Shown one piece after another: positions 47,959 through 57,300 of a stretch of DNA of 64,000 bases (position 1 is its first letter; the number at the start of each line of letters is the position of its first letter). Under the pieces are notes generated by a model that worked only from the letters and a program-made list of their open reading frames with translations, was not told the DNA's origin and ran no database searches. The stretch spans positions 1 through 64,000 of IMG/VR virus record IMGVR_UViG_3300045120_000303; one strand, 5' to 3'. The stretch is from a virus. The translations under genes were made by a program, and so were the position numbers.

Positions 47959-48150
47959 TCAGTGCAGGGGGCGGAGGATCGAGGAGCAACACTCGACGAC
48001 CATCGACGCTTCGCTGGTTCGCAGCCGATACTGTTGGCACCCGCAGTCGATGCAGCGTGGCCCAATGGCGAGAATGACCGCGGCTTCCGGCTCGCAGGTT
48101 TCACAGTGGATGACGACGGTGTCGCCAGTTTCGTAGCGACGCTCGGTCAT
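47959..48150 (-). CDS. Small Cys-rich protein
   Basis: This 63-residue protein starts MTERRYETGDTVVIHCETC. Eight cysteines include CETC, CIDCGC and CC, suggesting one or two zincs. It lies within the structural operon, where a zinc-ribbon protein is not typical. Confidence 0.6.
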   Translation of the reverse strand: MTERRYETGDTVVIHCETCEPEAAVILAIGPRCIDCGCQQYRLRTSEASMVVECCSSILRPLH

Positions 48151-48809
48151 ATCCGTTGCTCCCGGTATGGCTCCAGGCGCGCGGCTGCGGCCGGCAGGAT
48201 CGCTGCGTTGTCACCGGGGTTGCCGTAGAAGTAGGTGGTCGACAGGACGTTCGGCACCGTCTCGGACTTGATCGTCTGATCGCGCTGGCCAGCGGTCTTG
48301 CGGTAGCCCAACTGCATCAGCACCGCGGCCTCGATGTCGGGCGGCAGGTCGTCGCCCAACGTGTAGCCGCCGGTGTATTGGACCGTGATGGTGTTCGGGT
48401 ATCCGTAGCCGAGGTACCAGTACTGGTCGGGCGGGCCGAACCAGGGCACCCAGCAATCGTCGACCTGGCTGTAGCGACGCAGCAGACCGGCATCGCCGTC
48501 GAGCTGCCACTGATCCGGCGTCAGCACCTCGTTGTTCCACGTCACCGAGACGACCTCAGTGACCGGGTAGAGCGCCAAGATGAGGTCGGTGCGATGGCCG
48601 ACCTGATCGCCGGTGAAGACCTGCTGCAGCGTCTCGTTGACCAGCTTGCGTCCGCAGAACGTCTCGACTGCCGCCGACTCCTCGCGGATCCAGCGCTTGA
48701 GGCGCGCGTCGTACGACGTGCCGGTTATGCCGAGTTCCTCTTTCGCCGTGTCCAGCGTCGTCAGATCGCGCGACACGGCCTTGGTGATGACGGTGGTGAT
48801 CGAGCGCAT
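48147..48809 (-). CDS. Head-tail connector (gp6-like adaptor)
   Basis: This 220-residue protein contains LTTLDTAKEELGITGTSYD, a DARLKRWIREESAAVETFCG segment and a beta tail, matching gp6/DUF-type connector proteins that attach to the portal. Its start shares the last base of the methyltransferase-like gene. Role by family: adaptor ring below the portal. Confidence 0.75.
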   Translation of the reverse strand: MRSITTVITKAVSRDLTTLDTAKEELGITGTSYDARLKRWIREESAAVETFCGRKLVNETLQQVFTGDQVGHRTDLILALYPVTEVVSVTWNNEVLTPDQWQLDGDAGLLRRYSQVDDCWVPWFGPPDQYWYLGYGYPNTITVQYTGGYTLGDDLPPDIEAAVLMQLGYRKTAGQRDQTIKSETVPNVLSTTYFYGNPGDNAAILPAAAARLEPYREQRI

Positions 48810-49525
48810 CAGGTCATCCGCGCGAAGGCAAAGCTCGCGATGCTCTCGCGGCCGAGGCGCGTCTCCGCTTCGTTGTGTTCAAGCAGCTCCCAACCGAGGG
48901 AGCGCATTACCTTCAAGAAGCCGAAGCTCGTGAAGTACCAGAAGTGTTCGTCCTCTCGGTAGTGTTTGGAGGTCAGCACCTCGCAGGGACCGGAGAACAC
49001 CGGGAGACACACGAACACGCGGGCGCTGACGCGGCACAGGAGCCGGTCGAAGTCCCAGAGATGCTCCAGCACGTCCCATAGCGTCACAGCCTGCACAGGC
49101 TCGCTGTAGGGGTTGCAGAACAGGCCACGCTCCAAGAGCCACTGCACACCGACGGGGTTGATGTCGTAGCCGCGCGTGTTGGGTCTGGCATCTACGAAAG
49201 CGCCGCAGCCGATCCCCACGTCGACCACGGGCCCGTCCCAGTACCGGTCCACCAGATCGACGCGGGCCTCGGTCAGGCGTCGGCCGAGGGGCGTGTCGCG
49301 GTAGCTGAGATATTTGGCGAAGTAGCTGACGTCGTACGGCGCGGACGGGTCTTTGACATTGAAATATCCGACGCCCAGATCGGGGAGCCAGGTCAGCCGG
49401 TTTTTGGCGAGCCGGTCGATGAGCGAGAGCTTGGGAAGCCGAGCCTGATCTTCCGCGTCCAGCGCCTCCATTGCTGTCCACAGTCGGGTATGAGCTTCGT
49501 GCATCGATGTCGCATGTCTGTGCAT
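48809..49525 (-). CDS. Class I SAM methyltransferase-like protein
   Basis: About 238 residues from MHRHATSMHEAHTRLW. The SAM-binding motif I VVDVGIGCGAFV is followed by GYDINPVG and later VTLWDVLEHLWDFD (motif IV/post-I region), as in class I methyltransferases. It overlaps the glycosyltransferase-like gene by 133 bp with this start; MEALDAED (49471) is an alternative. A methyltransferase between capsid and connector genes is unusual; substrate unknown. Confidence 0.65.
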   Translation of the reverse strand: MHRHATSMHEAHTRLWTAMEALDAEDQARLPKLSLIDRLAKNRLTWLPDLGVGYFNVKDPSAPYDVSYFAKYLSYRDTPLGRRLTEARVDLVDRYWDGPVVDVGIGCGAFVDARPNTRGYDINPVGVQWLLERGLFCNPYSEPVQAVTLWDVLEHLWDFDRLLCRVSARVFVCLPVFSGPCEVLTSKHYREDEHFWYFTSFGFLKVMRSLGWELLEHNEAETRLGRESIASFAFARMT

Positions 49526-50322
49526 ACACAGGCCCTTTCCGGCATGGCGAAACCGATGCGCTTGGTCTTCATCCTGGGATCGAGGAGCCTTTCCGGCGCG
49601 TTCATTCCGAGGTTGCCGCCCAGGACGACGAAGGTTGGCGTCTGCAGCGCGACCGCGACCGGCACGATGAAGCCGACCGGGCCGACGACAACGGCGGCAT
49701 CTCGGATGCTGGCGAGCAGTTGGCGCACCGACAGCTCGCCGCGGGTCAGCGCCAGGTTGTGCGGAGGCAGTGGGCCGTCCACCCACTCGTATCCCTCTTT
49801 GATGTCGCAAATGACCACGACGGCGAAGCCGCTGCGCTTGAGGTCACCGGCGATCTCGTTGACGTACTGCGGTATCGGGTTCCTGGCCTCGTTGTCCCAT
49901 TCCACTCGCCGCATCACCGGGCGGATGATCGCCAGCGGCGCGTCGCCTGTGTCGAACGGGCAGGGGCCCATATCTGGCAAATCCCACACCGGCGGCGTGG
50001 AGACTATGTGCGGGAGCTTCCGCTCCATGATCTTCGCCACGTTGCTTCGAACAAGCTCCTGGGCGCCATAGCCAAGCGCCACCATCTCAACCTCAGGCGG
50101 AGGCGGCATGAACCATTGTCTGCTGTGCTGGCGCGCGATGTTCCGCATCTGCGTGCGAAGCTGGCGGCGACCGCGGACGAACCGCACGGGTAGATCGTCA
50201 TACAGTTCCGGCCATGGTGTTTCGAGGTAGACCTCGCGCTCTGCAGTCTGTGCTGCGATGAACGGCCTCGAGTAGCATGCATCACCCAAGCCCCAAGGCG
50301 CACGAATGAAGAGGGGACTCAC
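49393..50322 (-). CDS. Glycosyltransferase-like protein
   Basis: This 309-residue protein has an N-terminal alternating alpha/beta domain and a second domain with LLASIRDAAVVVGPVGFIVP and ALQTPTFVVLGGNLGMNAPE, like the nucleotide-sugar domain of GT9-type (GT-B fold) glycosyltransferases. It ends with a Cys-rich basic segment (CVCTDMRHRCTK). It is inserted among head genes. Glycosylation of capsid or host glycan is a hypothesis. Confidence 0.6.
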   Translation of the reverse strand: MSPLFIRAPWGLGDACYSRPFIAAQTAEREVYLETPWPELYDDLPVRFVRGRRQLRTQMRNIARQHSRQWFMPPPPEVEMVALGYGAQELVRSNVAKIMERKLPHIVSTPPVWDLPDMGPCPFDTGDAPLAIIRPVMRRVEWDNEARNPIPQYVNEIAGDLKRSGFAVVVICDIKEGYEWVDGPLPPHNLALTRGELSVRQLLASIRDAAVVVGPVGFIVPVAVALQTPTFVVLGGNLGMNAPERLLDPRMKTKRIGFAMPERACVCTDMRHRCTKLIPDCGQQWRRWTRKIRLGFPSSRSSTGSPKTG

Positions 50323-50579
50323 TTGCGATGATGTTTCGGTTTCGCTTTTGGTGGTGGCGCAGACGGCTTTACTGGCGCCGCCTTCGCCGCCGGTTGCTCC
50401 TGTGGTGACGGTGGATCCGCCACGACTTTGATCTGCTGGCCATCGTCTAACACCGGCACAGCCAGACCGGCGAGTTCAAGCTCAGTGGCCCGAGGACCGT
50501 GAGCTTGAAAACGCTGACCTGGCTCCACCACGCCCTCGTGATCCATGTTGATCCAAGGCTTGAGGGCTTCCATCAACAT
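50319..50579 (-). CDS. Small Pro/Lys-rich hypothetical protein
   Basis: This 86-residue protein starts MLMEALKPWINMDHEGVVEP. It has a globular N-terminal half and a Pro/Lys/Ala tail (PPSPQEQPAAKAAPVKPSAP). It lies between the capsid and glycosyltransferase-like genes. Unknown. Confidence 0.5.
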   Translation of the reverse strand: MLMEALKPWINMDHEGVVEPGQRFQAHGPRATELELAGLAVPVLDDGQQIKVVADPPSPQEQPAAKAAPVKPSAPPPKAKPKHHRK

Positions 50580-50600
50580 GGTATAGCCTCCAGTATAGTT

Positions 50601-51803
50601 TTACGGTATATTGCCGTAAATGAAGGCTGCCGGACGATATACTGCGAGTGCTAGTCTCTCTTCTCCACGTATAGTTATCATATTCTTAACAAAATCTAGA
50701 TCATTTTCAGTAGAGAGCAGTATTTCTATCGACATCCTGTCGAAGATCTGCGCTCCCAGTTGGAACGCTCCGGTCAGGAATTTGCCGACCTGCATTGCCT
50801 GCGTGTCGACAACCGGAAGGTTCCAGAGCCGCTTGCCGAGGACGCCGGTTGGATCGCCAACGATGTAACGACCCTGCGTGTCTTTGGTCAGCTCGATGCG
50901 GCCCCAGTCAGTCGGGTGCAGCACGTAGCCACTCGCCGGATAGAGCGCGAGCGTTGCCTGCAGGGATGCAAGCCGCAGAGTATCGATCGCGGTCGGCAAG
51001 GAAGGCGCGAACGCTGCAGAGTAGGCGGTAGCCTGCGGTACGATGCCCAGGAGATGTTGACCGGTCCCGTCCCCGTAGAGCAGCTCCGCCTCCTCGACGA
51101 ACTGCAGGCCGTAGGTCAGGCGACCATCGATGATGCTCCGCAGTTGCGGCGCATCGTCCATGATCTGACGGCTCGCTTTCATAAAGTGAGCGATGGTTCG
51201 CACGGGCAGGCTCTTCAAGTCGAAGGTGATGTTCGACTGTGGCTTGAGCTGGCCTTCCGAAACCACCGCAGCCGCGGTCACCGCAGGATCATCGGTTTCC
51301 ACCGCATATTCGATGGCATTCGACGACGTCGTCCCGGGCGTTATGAGGTTCCTGACGACCATCTGCCGCATCGGTGGGGTTACCATGCCGACGCGGTCTG
51401 CAACCACCAGCGACGTGCTGGGCGACCGGCCGGCGCCTTGGGTGGGATTGCCCGACGTGATGTCCTTCAGCTCGATGGACAACCTGGCCGAACCGGACTT
51501 GCTCTGCATGAGCCCCTTGACGCCTTCGTTCTCAAGCACGAGGTCGCCAAGCGATTTCAGTTCCTCATTCGGGTCGCCATGACGGCGGACCATCTTCTGC
51601 TCGATCGCGGTCAGTCGCTCGCTGATCGTGTTCATCTCCGTCAGCGCCTTGTCGGCCTTCGCCTTGGTTTCCTCGGTGATTGTGCCGAGGTTCTTCATCT
51701 CGGTCGTGGCCTTCTCCGCGAAGGTTTTGACCTCGTCGGTTGCTTTCTTGAGGTCGATCGCAAGGTTCTTGAGTTCGACCTCGGGGTTCGGATCGTCGGC
51801 CAT
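50601..51803 (-). CDS. Major capsid protein (HK97 fold)
   Basis: This 400-residue protein has an N-terminal Lys/Glu/Thr coiled coil at ~10-70, the scaffolding delta domain, followed by HK97-type features: YAVETDDPAVTAAAVVSEGQ, LKSLPVRTIAHFMKASRQIM, QFVEEAELLYGDGTGQHLLG and TIRGEERLALAVYRPAAF. The protease upstream should remove the delta domain. Clear capsid identification by family pattern. Confidence 0.9.
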   Translation of the reverse strand: MADDPNPEVELKNLAIDLKKATDEVKTFAEKATTEMKNLGTITEETKAKADKALTEMNTISERLTAIEQKMVRRHGDPNEELKSLGDLVLENEGVKGLMQSKSGSARLSIELKDITSGNPTQGAGRSPSTSLVVADRVGMVTPPMRQMVVRNLITPGTTSSNAIEYAVETDDPAVTAAAVVSEGQLKPQSNITFDLKSLPVRTIAHFMKASRQIMDDAPQLRSIIDGRLTYGLQFVEEAELLYGDGTGQHLLGIVPQATAYSAAFAPSLPTAIDTLRLASLQATLALYPASGYVLHPTDWGRIELTKDTQGRYIVGDPTGVLGKRLWNLPVVDTQAMQVGKFLTGAFQLGAQIFDRMSIEILLSTENDLDFVKNMITIRGEERLALAVYRPAAFIYGNIP

Positions 51804-51809
51804 TGTGTC

Positions 51810-52706
51810 CTACCTTTTGCTGGTGAGTGAGAAGCCAGACACGAGCGTCGACAGTTCCTTGACCGTCGCTGCGCGTGCTTCCGTTTCCGCCTGCTCCTTC
51901 ACCTCGTCCCGAGGCGGTTTGAACCCGAGTTCGGCGATAGCTCGGGACTGCGAATGCGAAAGGTGGAACTCCTCCCGGAGCCACGCCTCGTACTCGCGAA
52001 TGGTGGTGGGCTTGGACATCTTCCAGCCCATTGGGGTGTCGTGACCGGTCAGCGCGGAGTGGGCATCCATCAGATGCGCCATCATCTGCGACCGCTGGTC
52101 GACTGTCGGGCTGTTCTGACCGGCAAGCGACGTCTGATGCAGCTTCATGCAGGCAGCGACCGCGTCCATGGCCTTCTGGGCATCGACGTTCCGCATCACC
52201 GAGTTCATGAAATGCACTTGCGCCAGGGCGTTCGCGGGATCCCGCACGAGATCGACAGAATGCAGATCGAGCCGGTTGATGGTGCGCTTGGGCTCGCCCT
52301 CCTTCTTGCCGCGGACATCGCCGCCGGCCGGCACCCGGAAGGCGATGGACAGCCCCGTGATAGCCTTGTCGCGCATCAGGCCGATGATGCGTTTGCTGTG
52401 GTCGGTATCGAGCGCGGAGATCTTGCCCTTGACGTGGAGGCCCTTGCTGTCCTCCGACATTGCCTGCCACACGCCGATCGGCAGCGGGTCGCCACCGAGT
52501 TCATATGCGCTGTGTTCAGCGTACATCCCCGGCATCGTGCCCGCGGTGGTGTGCTTGGCGAGCGTCTCCGCGAAGGCGCCGGCCGCGATGACATGGCCGT
52601 AGTAGTCGGTGTTGCCGAACACGGCGCCATAGCCTTCGAAAGCCCCGGGCTGGCCGTCGCTAACGAACGACAGCTCAACCGGAGCTGCGTAGCGGTCGTA
52701 CAACAT
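51810..52706 (-). CDS. HK97-type prohead protease
   Basis: This 298-residue protein has a protease domain at 1-~180 with GFEGYGAVFGNTD-like start, MYAEHSAYE (His65) and ITGLSIAFR (Ser120), the His/Ser pair of S78 proteases. HK97 gp4 has the His at the same number. An extra ~110-residue C-terminal region may be scaffold-like. It precedes the capsid gene by 6 bp. It should cleave the delta domain. Confidence 0.85.
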   Translation of the reverse strand: MLYDRYAAPVELSFVSDGQPGAFEGYGAVFGNTDYYGHVIAAGAFAETLAKHTTAGTMPGMYAEHSAYELGGDPLPIGVWQAMSEDSKGLHVKGKISALDTDHSKRIIGLMRDKAITGLSIAFRVPAGGDVRGKKEGEPKRTINRLDLHSVDLVRDPANALAQVHFMNSVMRNVDAQKAMDAVAACMKLHQTSLAGQNSPTVDQRSQMMAHLMDAHSALTGHDTPMGWKMSKPTTIREYEAWLREEFHLSHSQSRAIAELGFKPPRDEVKEQAETEARAATVKELSTLVSGFSLTSKR

Positions 52707-52718
52707 GGCAGTTGTCTC

Positions 52719-54056
52719 CTAGCTTGGCTTCTGCGGCGGCTTGGGCGGCGGCGGCGGAAGAGCCGGTGGCGGAACCGGCGTATGGGGCAGTGGCGTGGCG
52801 CCGGGGGGCGTGGCGGGCGTGAATGGATCGAACGGCTTCTCAATTCTGAACGAGGCCTCTTTGCCGAGGAGCTGAATGGGAATGAGGTTGCTCTGGACGG
52901 TGAGATCATCGCCGCCCTCGATCGGTGCCACGTTGTCGAGCGCGCGTAGTTCATTCCTCGTGCGGAGGCCGTGATCCGCATAGGCAGTCATCAGTGCAGC
53001 GCGGCCGGCGCTGTCGGCTCTTAGCAGTGCGTCGACGTTGAACTCGGCGTAATAGAGCTTCTTCTCGCCAGGTTTGAGCAGCGACATGCGGATTGCTTGC
53101 TCAATAGACTTCAGTAGTGGCCTCAATGTATACGTGAGGAACCAGAGGTTCATCTGCTCTAGGCCTGTGCCCCAGGCAGTAGACTTTTCCATGTGCCCAA
53201 TCATGACCGGTTGGACGCCAAACCAGCGGCAGACCTCTTCTACGCTGAACGCTCGAGTTGCCAGGAGCTGTGCGTCCTCGGGCTTGATGCTGATCGCATC
53301 GGCCGTCATGCCGCCTTCCAACAACGCGAAGCCGCCGGTGTTGATCGCGCCGACCAGCTTCTCTTTCGTCTCCTCCTCGAAACGCTTGCGCCGGTTCTCG
53401 TCGAGCCATTTGTCGATCTTGAAGACCATCGACGGCTTCATACCGTTGCGGAAGAAACTAGCCGCCGATTTGTCCGCCGCTAGCGATATCCCAAGCGTCT
53501 CCCGCGCCTGTCCGACGATCGACATCCCGTGCATGCCATCGAGGGTGAACCCCTTAATGTGCATGACCTGCTCTTCCTGCAGCTCCCTGATCTCGCCGGC
53601 CCATGAGTAGAAGTAGGTGACCGACTTGTCCGCGTTCTTTCGCAGCGTCAGACGGTCGGGCACCATTGGCGCGATTGCCACGACGCGAGTGCCGAGGCGC
53701 TCGATCTCAATGTAGGCGTTGCCCCACAACAAAATGCACGCAACCACAGCCTCCCAGAAGGTCACCGCGGTCATGTCCGCGTTGGGTTGGTCGTGCAACA
53801 TGTCGTAGAGCGGATGGTCGCGTGCGAGCGTGCCACGCCCATCCTCGTCTGCCTGGTAGAAGTGGCACGGCAGCGTGGCGATCGTCTGCGAGATCAACCG
53901 CACGCAGGCGTACACAGTTCCGATCTGCATCGAGGTGCGCGGCGAGACGACCTCGCCCGAATACGTGGGGCCACCTCCCAGCCATGAGATCATACGGGTA
54001 TCGGTCAGACCAAGGTTGCGCGCGATGGTCGAAACCGCGTTGCGGATTATGCCCAC
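52719..54056 (-). CDS. HK97-type portal protein
   Basis: This 445-residue protein has TVYACVRLISQTIATLPCHFY, an ILLWGNAYIEIERL segment, the wing/stem region and FGVQPVMIGHMEKSTAWGTG, as in HK97 gp3 portals. The C-terminus is very Pro-rich (PPPPPKPPQKPS). It forms the ring through which DNA enters. It precedes the protease gene by 12 bp. Confidence 0.9.
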   Translation of the reverse strand: MGIIRNAVSTIARNLGLTDTRMISWLGGGPTYSGEVVSPRTSMQIGTVYACVRLISQTIATLPCHFYQADEDGRGTLARDHPLYDMLHDQPNADMTAVTFWEAVVACILLWGNAYIEIERLGTRVVAIAPMVPDRLTLRKNADKSVTYFYSWAGEIRELQEEQVMHIKGFTLDGMHGMSIVGQARETLGISLAADKSAASFFRNGMKPSMVFKIDKWLDENRRKRFEEETKEKLVGAINTGGFALLEGGMTADAISIKPEDAQLLATRAFSVEEVCRWFGVQPVMIGHMEKSTAWGTGLEQMNLWFLTYTLRPLLKSIEQAIRMSLLKPGEKKLYYAEFNVDALLRADSAGRAALMTAYADHGLRTRNELRALDNVAPIEGGDDLTVQSNLIPIQLLGKEASFRIEKPFDPFTPATPPGATPLPHTPVPPPALPPPPPKPPQKPS

Positions 54057-54117
54057 TGTCAGCGCCTCCCGACCGTGCGTGTATTGGCCCGCGCCGGGTC
54101 AGGCCCGTGCTGGTCAG

Positions 54118-54363
54118 TTAGGCTGGCGGTTCTGCCCTGCTGACCGTTTCTGGTTCACGCACGACAGTCGGTGGCGGATTGATCGAGTTGAACATCTGGC
54201 GCTGCATCTCCGCGATGATCGGATTGCAGTCGTTGAACGGATTGACGCCGATCAGTTGATAGACCCGGTTCCAGATCCCCACCGGCAGGGTAATCGTCGC
54301 TGGTATTGCGAGCGGATCCTGCGCCGGCTGCGGGGGCAAATGGTTGACGTTGTCCATGTCCAT
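54118..54363 (-). CDS. Small hypothetical protein after fibre gene
   Basis: This 81-residue protein starts MDMDNVNHLPPQPAQDPLA. It has a compact central domain (VGIWNRVYQLIGVNPFNDCN) and a Pro-rich tail. It overlaps the fibre gene stop by 1 bp. Such small genes after fibres may be chaperones; unproven. Confidence 0.5.
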   Translation of the reverse strand: MDMDNVNHLPPQPAQDPLAIPATITLPVGIWNRVYQLIGVNPFNDCNPIIAEMQRQMFNSINPPPTVVREPETVSRAEPPA

Positions 54364-57300
54364 CAGTGCAGTGTCCTTGCTTCGAGTTGTTGCACGCGCG
54401 CGGCGAGCGCAGCGTTCTGCGCGGCCAGTTCTTTCATGCCGTTGACCAGCGCCGCGACAATGGGATCGAGAGACATGCCCAGCACAGGGCTATCTTCTTT
54501 CCAACTGCCATCCGGCATATCAATGTCCGTTTCGAACACGGCTTCTGGGATGACGTCACGCACTTCCTGCGCGATGAAGCCGAGTTCGAATCGCCGTGGA
54601 GCCTTGATATTATCGCTGTGCCAGTGATGCCGCTTGAACCTCACTGGCCGCAGCCGAGCGATAGCACTCAGGCCATCACCAAAATCCCCCACGTCGTATT
54701 TGATCCGCATATCGGAGGTGTTGATGTAAGCGCCGTTGCCGCTGACCGTGCCTGTCGCCAGGAAGTTGCCGGTAACGGTCATAGCGCCCGTGGCGCGATT
54801 GATGAACAACGGCGTGGATAGAAAGCCTCCAGCGTCGGTATAGCTTCGAAGATCGAAGTTCGTTCCTGCATTGCCGGTGCTCTCGGCATCCGTATTGCCT
54901 ATTCGAAGCTCCCAGCGCGGCAAGGAATTAGCGGCGTTATAGCAAGTGGCCCCGGCACTCTGACCGGCCAGCTTGAACAGAAGCACAGTAGCGGAGCCGG
55001 AAGTTGGCTTTAGATTTATCTGTGGAGCAGTAACGGTTCCGGAGAAGGTAGGTGATCCGAGGGATGCCGTGACGAAAGCTGTGGTGGCGATCTGCGTCGT
55101 GTTCGTGCCTGCGGTCGCAGTCGGCGCTGTGGGTACCCCTGTCAGTGCAGGCGAGGCGAGGGGCGCATAAGGCGCCAGGAGCGTCGTGAAGCCCGCCCCG
55201 GAGACAGCGCCTGATGCTGCCAGCGTGGTGAACGAACCCGTGCTGGGCGTCGAGGCGCCAACAGCGGCGGCGTTGAGGCCGGTGGCTGAGAAGAATCCGA
55301 CATCGAGGGCGTTGACGACGAAGTAGTGCGAGGCGTTCAGCGGGGCGACATAGTTCAGCCGAGAAGCGGTGACATTGAAGCCGTAGTTAGTGCCGAAGAG
55401 TGCAATGCCTCTTGAGAGGTCAGAGGTGGTGGCACCGACCGTGCTGGCAAGGCTGATGCCGCGATTGAAAAGCACAAGGCCGGTGCTGCGAGTGATGCGA
55501 AAGACCGGGTTGACGAGGATAGCGCCCGTGTCGTCGTAACTGACGATATCGAGATCGGATCCGGCGTTGCTGCCGCCCTCTGCGGTCGGATTGCACAGGA
55601 ACCACCAGCGCGCCAAGCCGCCAGTCTTGAACTGGTATCCTCGATTGGTCCCCGCCACGTTGTCCGCAGACATCCCCTGAAGGCAGGTAACCAGCCCAGT
55701 GTCGCCAAGCGTGATGACCACATTGGGCGCCGCGGTAGTGCCTATGGAGTATTTGAGGCCAGCAGGTAGGCTGACGGTGTTGTCGAAGTAGAGGTTGCGG
55801 TTTGCCGCCCCTGTGAAGGCGATGTTGCCGCTAACGCGCAGCGCCGCCGAAGTGTAGGTTCCGTTGAGAATAATCCCATATGCCGCGGTGTTCGTAAGGA
55901 TGAGGCCCCAACCGCCCGCGTTATTGCCGCTCATCGTCACGCCGCCAGCACTAAACGTCGTGGCGCCCGCAACCGTCCCACCGCCAAGCGAAAGCAGCGA
56001 GGTGTCGGTCGGGTGGGTATGGTCGGCCCGCGCCCACGTCGTTCCGACACCGATTGCAGCTGTCCCGTCCATGTTCGGCGTGGTCGAGGATGGCAACAGG
56101 ACACCGGTCACGTCGGCATTTGTCAGCGTGATGGCGCCAACGCGACTGTTGAACGAGAGGACGGCAGCGTTGTTCGCGGCGGTGACGAAGGCAGTGGTCG
56201 CAATTTGCGTGGTGTTCGTCAGAGCCGCAGCAGTTGGCGCTGTGGGGACGCCTGTCAGGGCTGGCGAGGCCAAGGTCGCATAGGCCTGGTTCTTCACGAA
56301 CGCGGTGGTGGCAAGCGTGGTGGTGTTGTCGGCGGTCGCTGGCGTCGTGGCAGTGACCGCGCCAATAAACTGGATCGCGCCCGCGCCCTGCGTGCTGATA
56401 TTGGACGCACTAGTAGGTGTCGCGCCTGTGCTGAAAATGAAACCGTTGCGCGTCGGGTCGCCGATGCGGGCTATGGTGCCGCACAGCATGTTTTGTGCGG
56501 TGAAGATGTTGAACGAGTTGGTCCAAATCTCCGTGATATACCCCGGCGGGATGGTGAACGACGTGCCACCGGAACAGGTGATGGTGATATTGAAGCCGCC
56601 GGTCGTGCCGTTTCGTATCAGCCAGTTGCGCCGATTCAAAGTCATCGGCACGGTATAGGTGCGGTCGGCCGTCAGCGTGCCGATAACATTAATCGCTCGA
56701 CCATCAAGCTGCGCTGCGGTCAGTGTCGTGTCGGCATCGCCGGGGGTTGGCTGGTTCAGACCCTGCGCGGCACGCGCGGCGAACAGAGTCGATGCGATCT
56801 GTGTGCTTTCATCTCCGACTGCCGCGTTCGGCGTTATCGGCACTCCGGTCAACGCAGGCGACGCCAGGGGCGCATAGGGCGCCAGGAGGCCGGTGAAGCC
56901 CGCGCCGCTGACCGTGCCTGTTGCCGCCAGGGTGGTGAAAGAGCCTGTGCTGGGCGTCGTGGCGCCGATGGCGGCGGCGTTTATGCCAGTGGCAGAGATT
57001 TGTGCGACGTCAATCGCGTTGACGTTGAAGAAGTGCGAGGCGTTCAGCGGCGCGAGATAATTGAGCCGATTGGCGGTGACGTTGAAGCCGTAGGTCGTGG
57101 CGTAGAGCGCGATATGACGAGAGAGGTCGGTGATGCCCCCAGGCGCGACCTGGGTGAATATACCGAGGCCTCGATAGACCATAAACAAGCCGGTAGAGCG
57201 CGTGATGCGGAGACAAGTGCCAATGAGCGCGCCGCTGTCGTTGTAGGCGTTTATGTCGTAGTCGGTACCAACGTCGCCAGTGCTTTCTGCCGTGAGGTTT

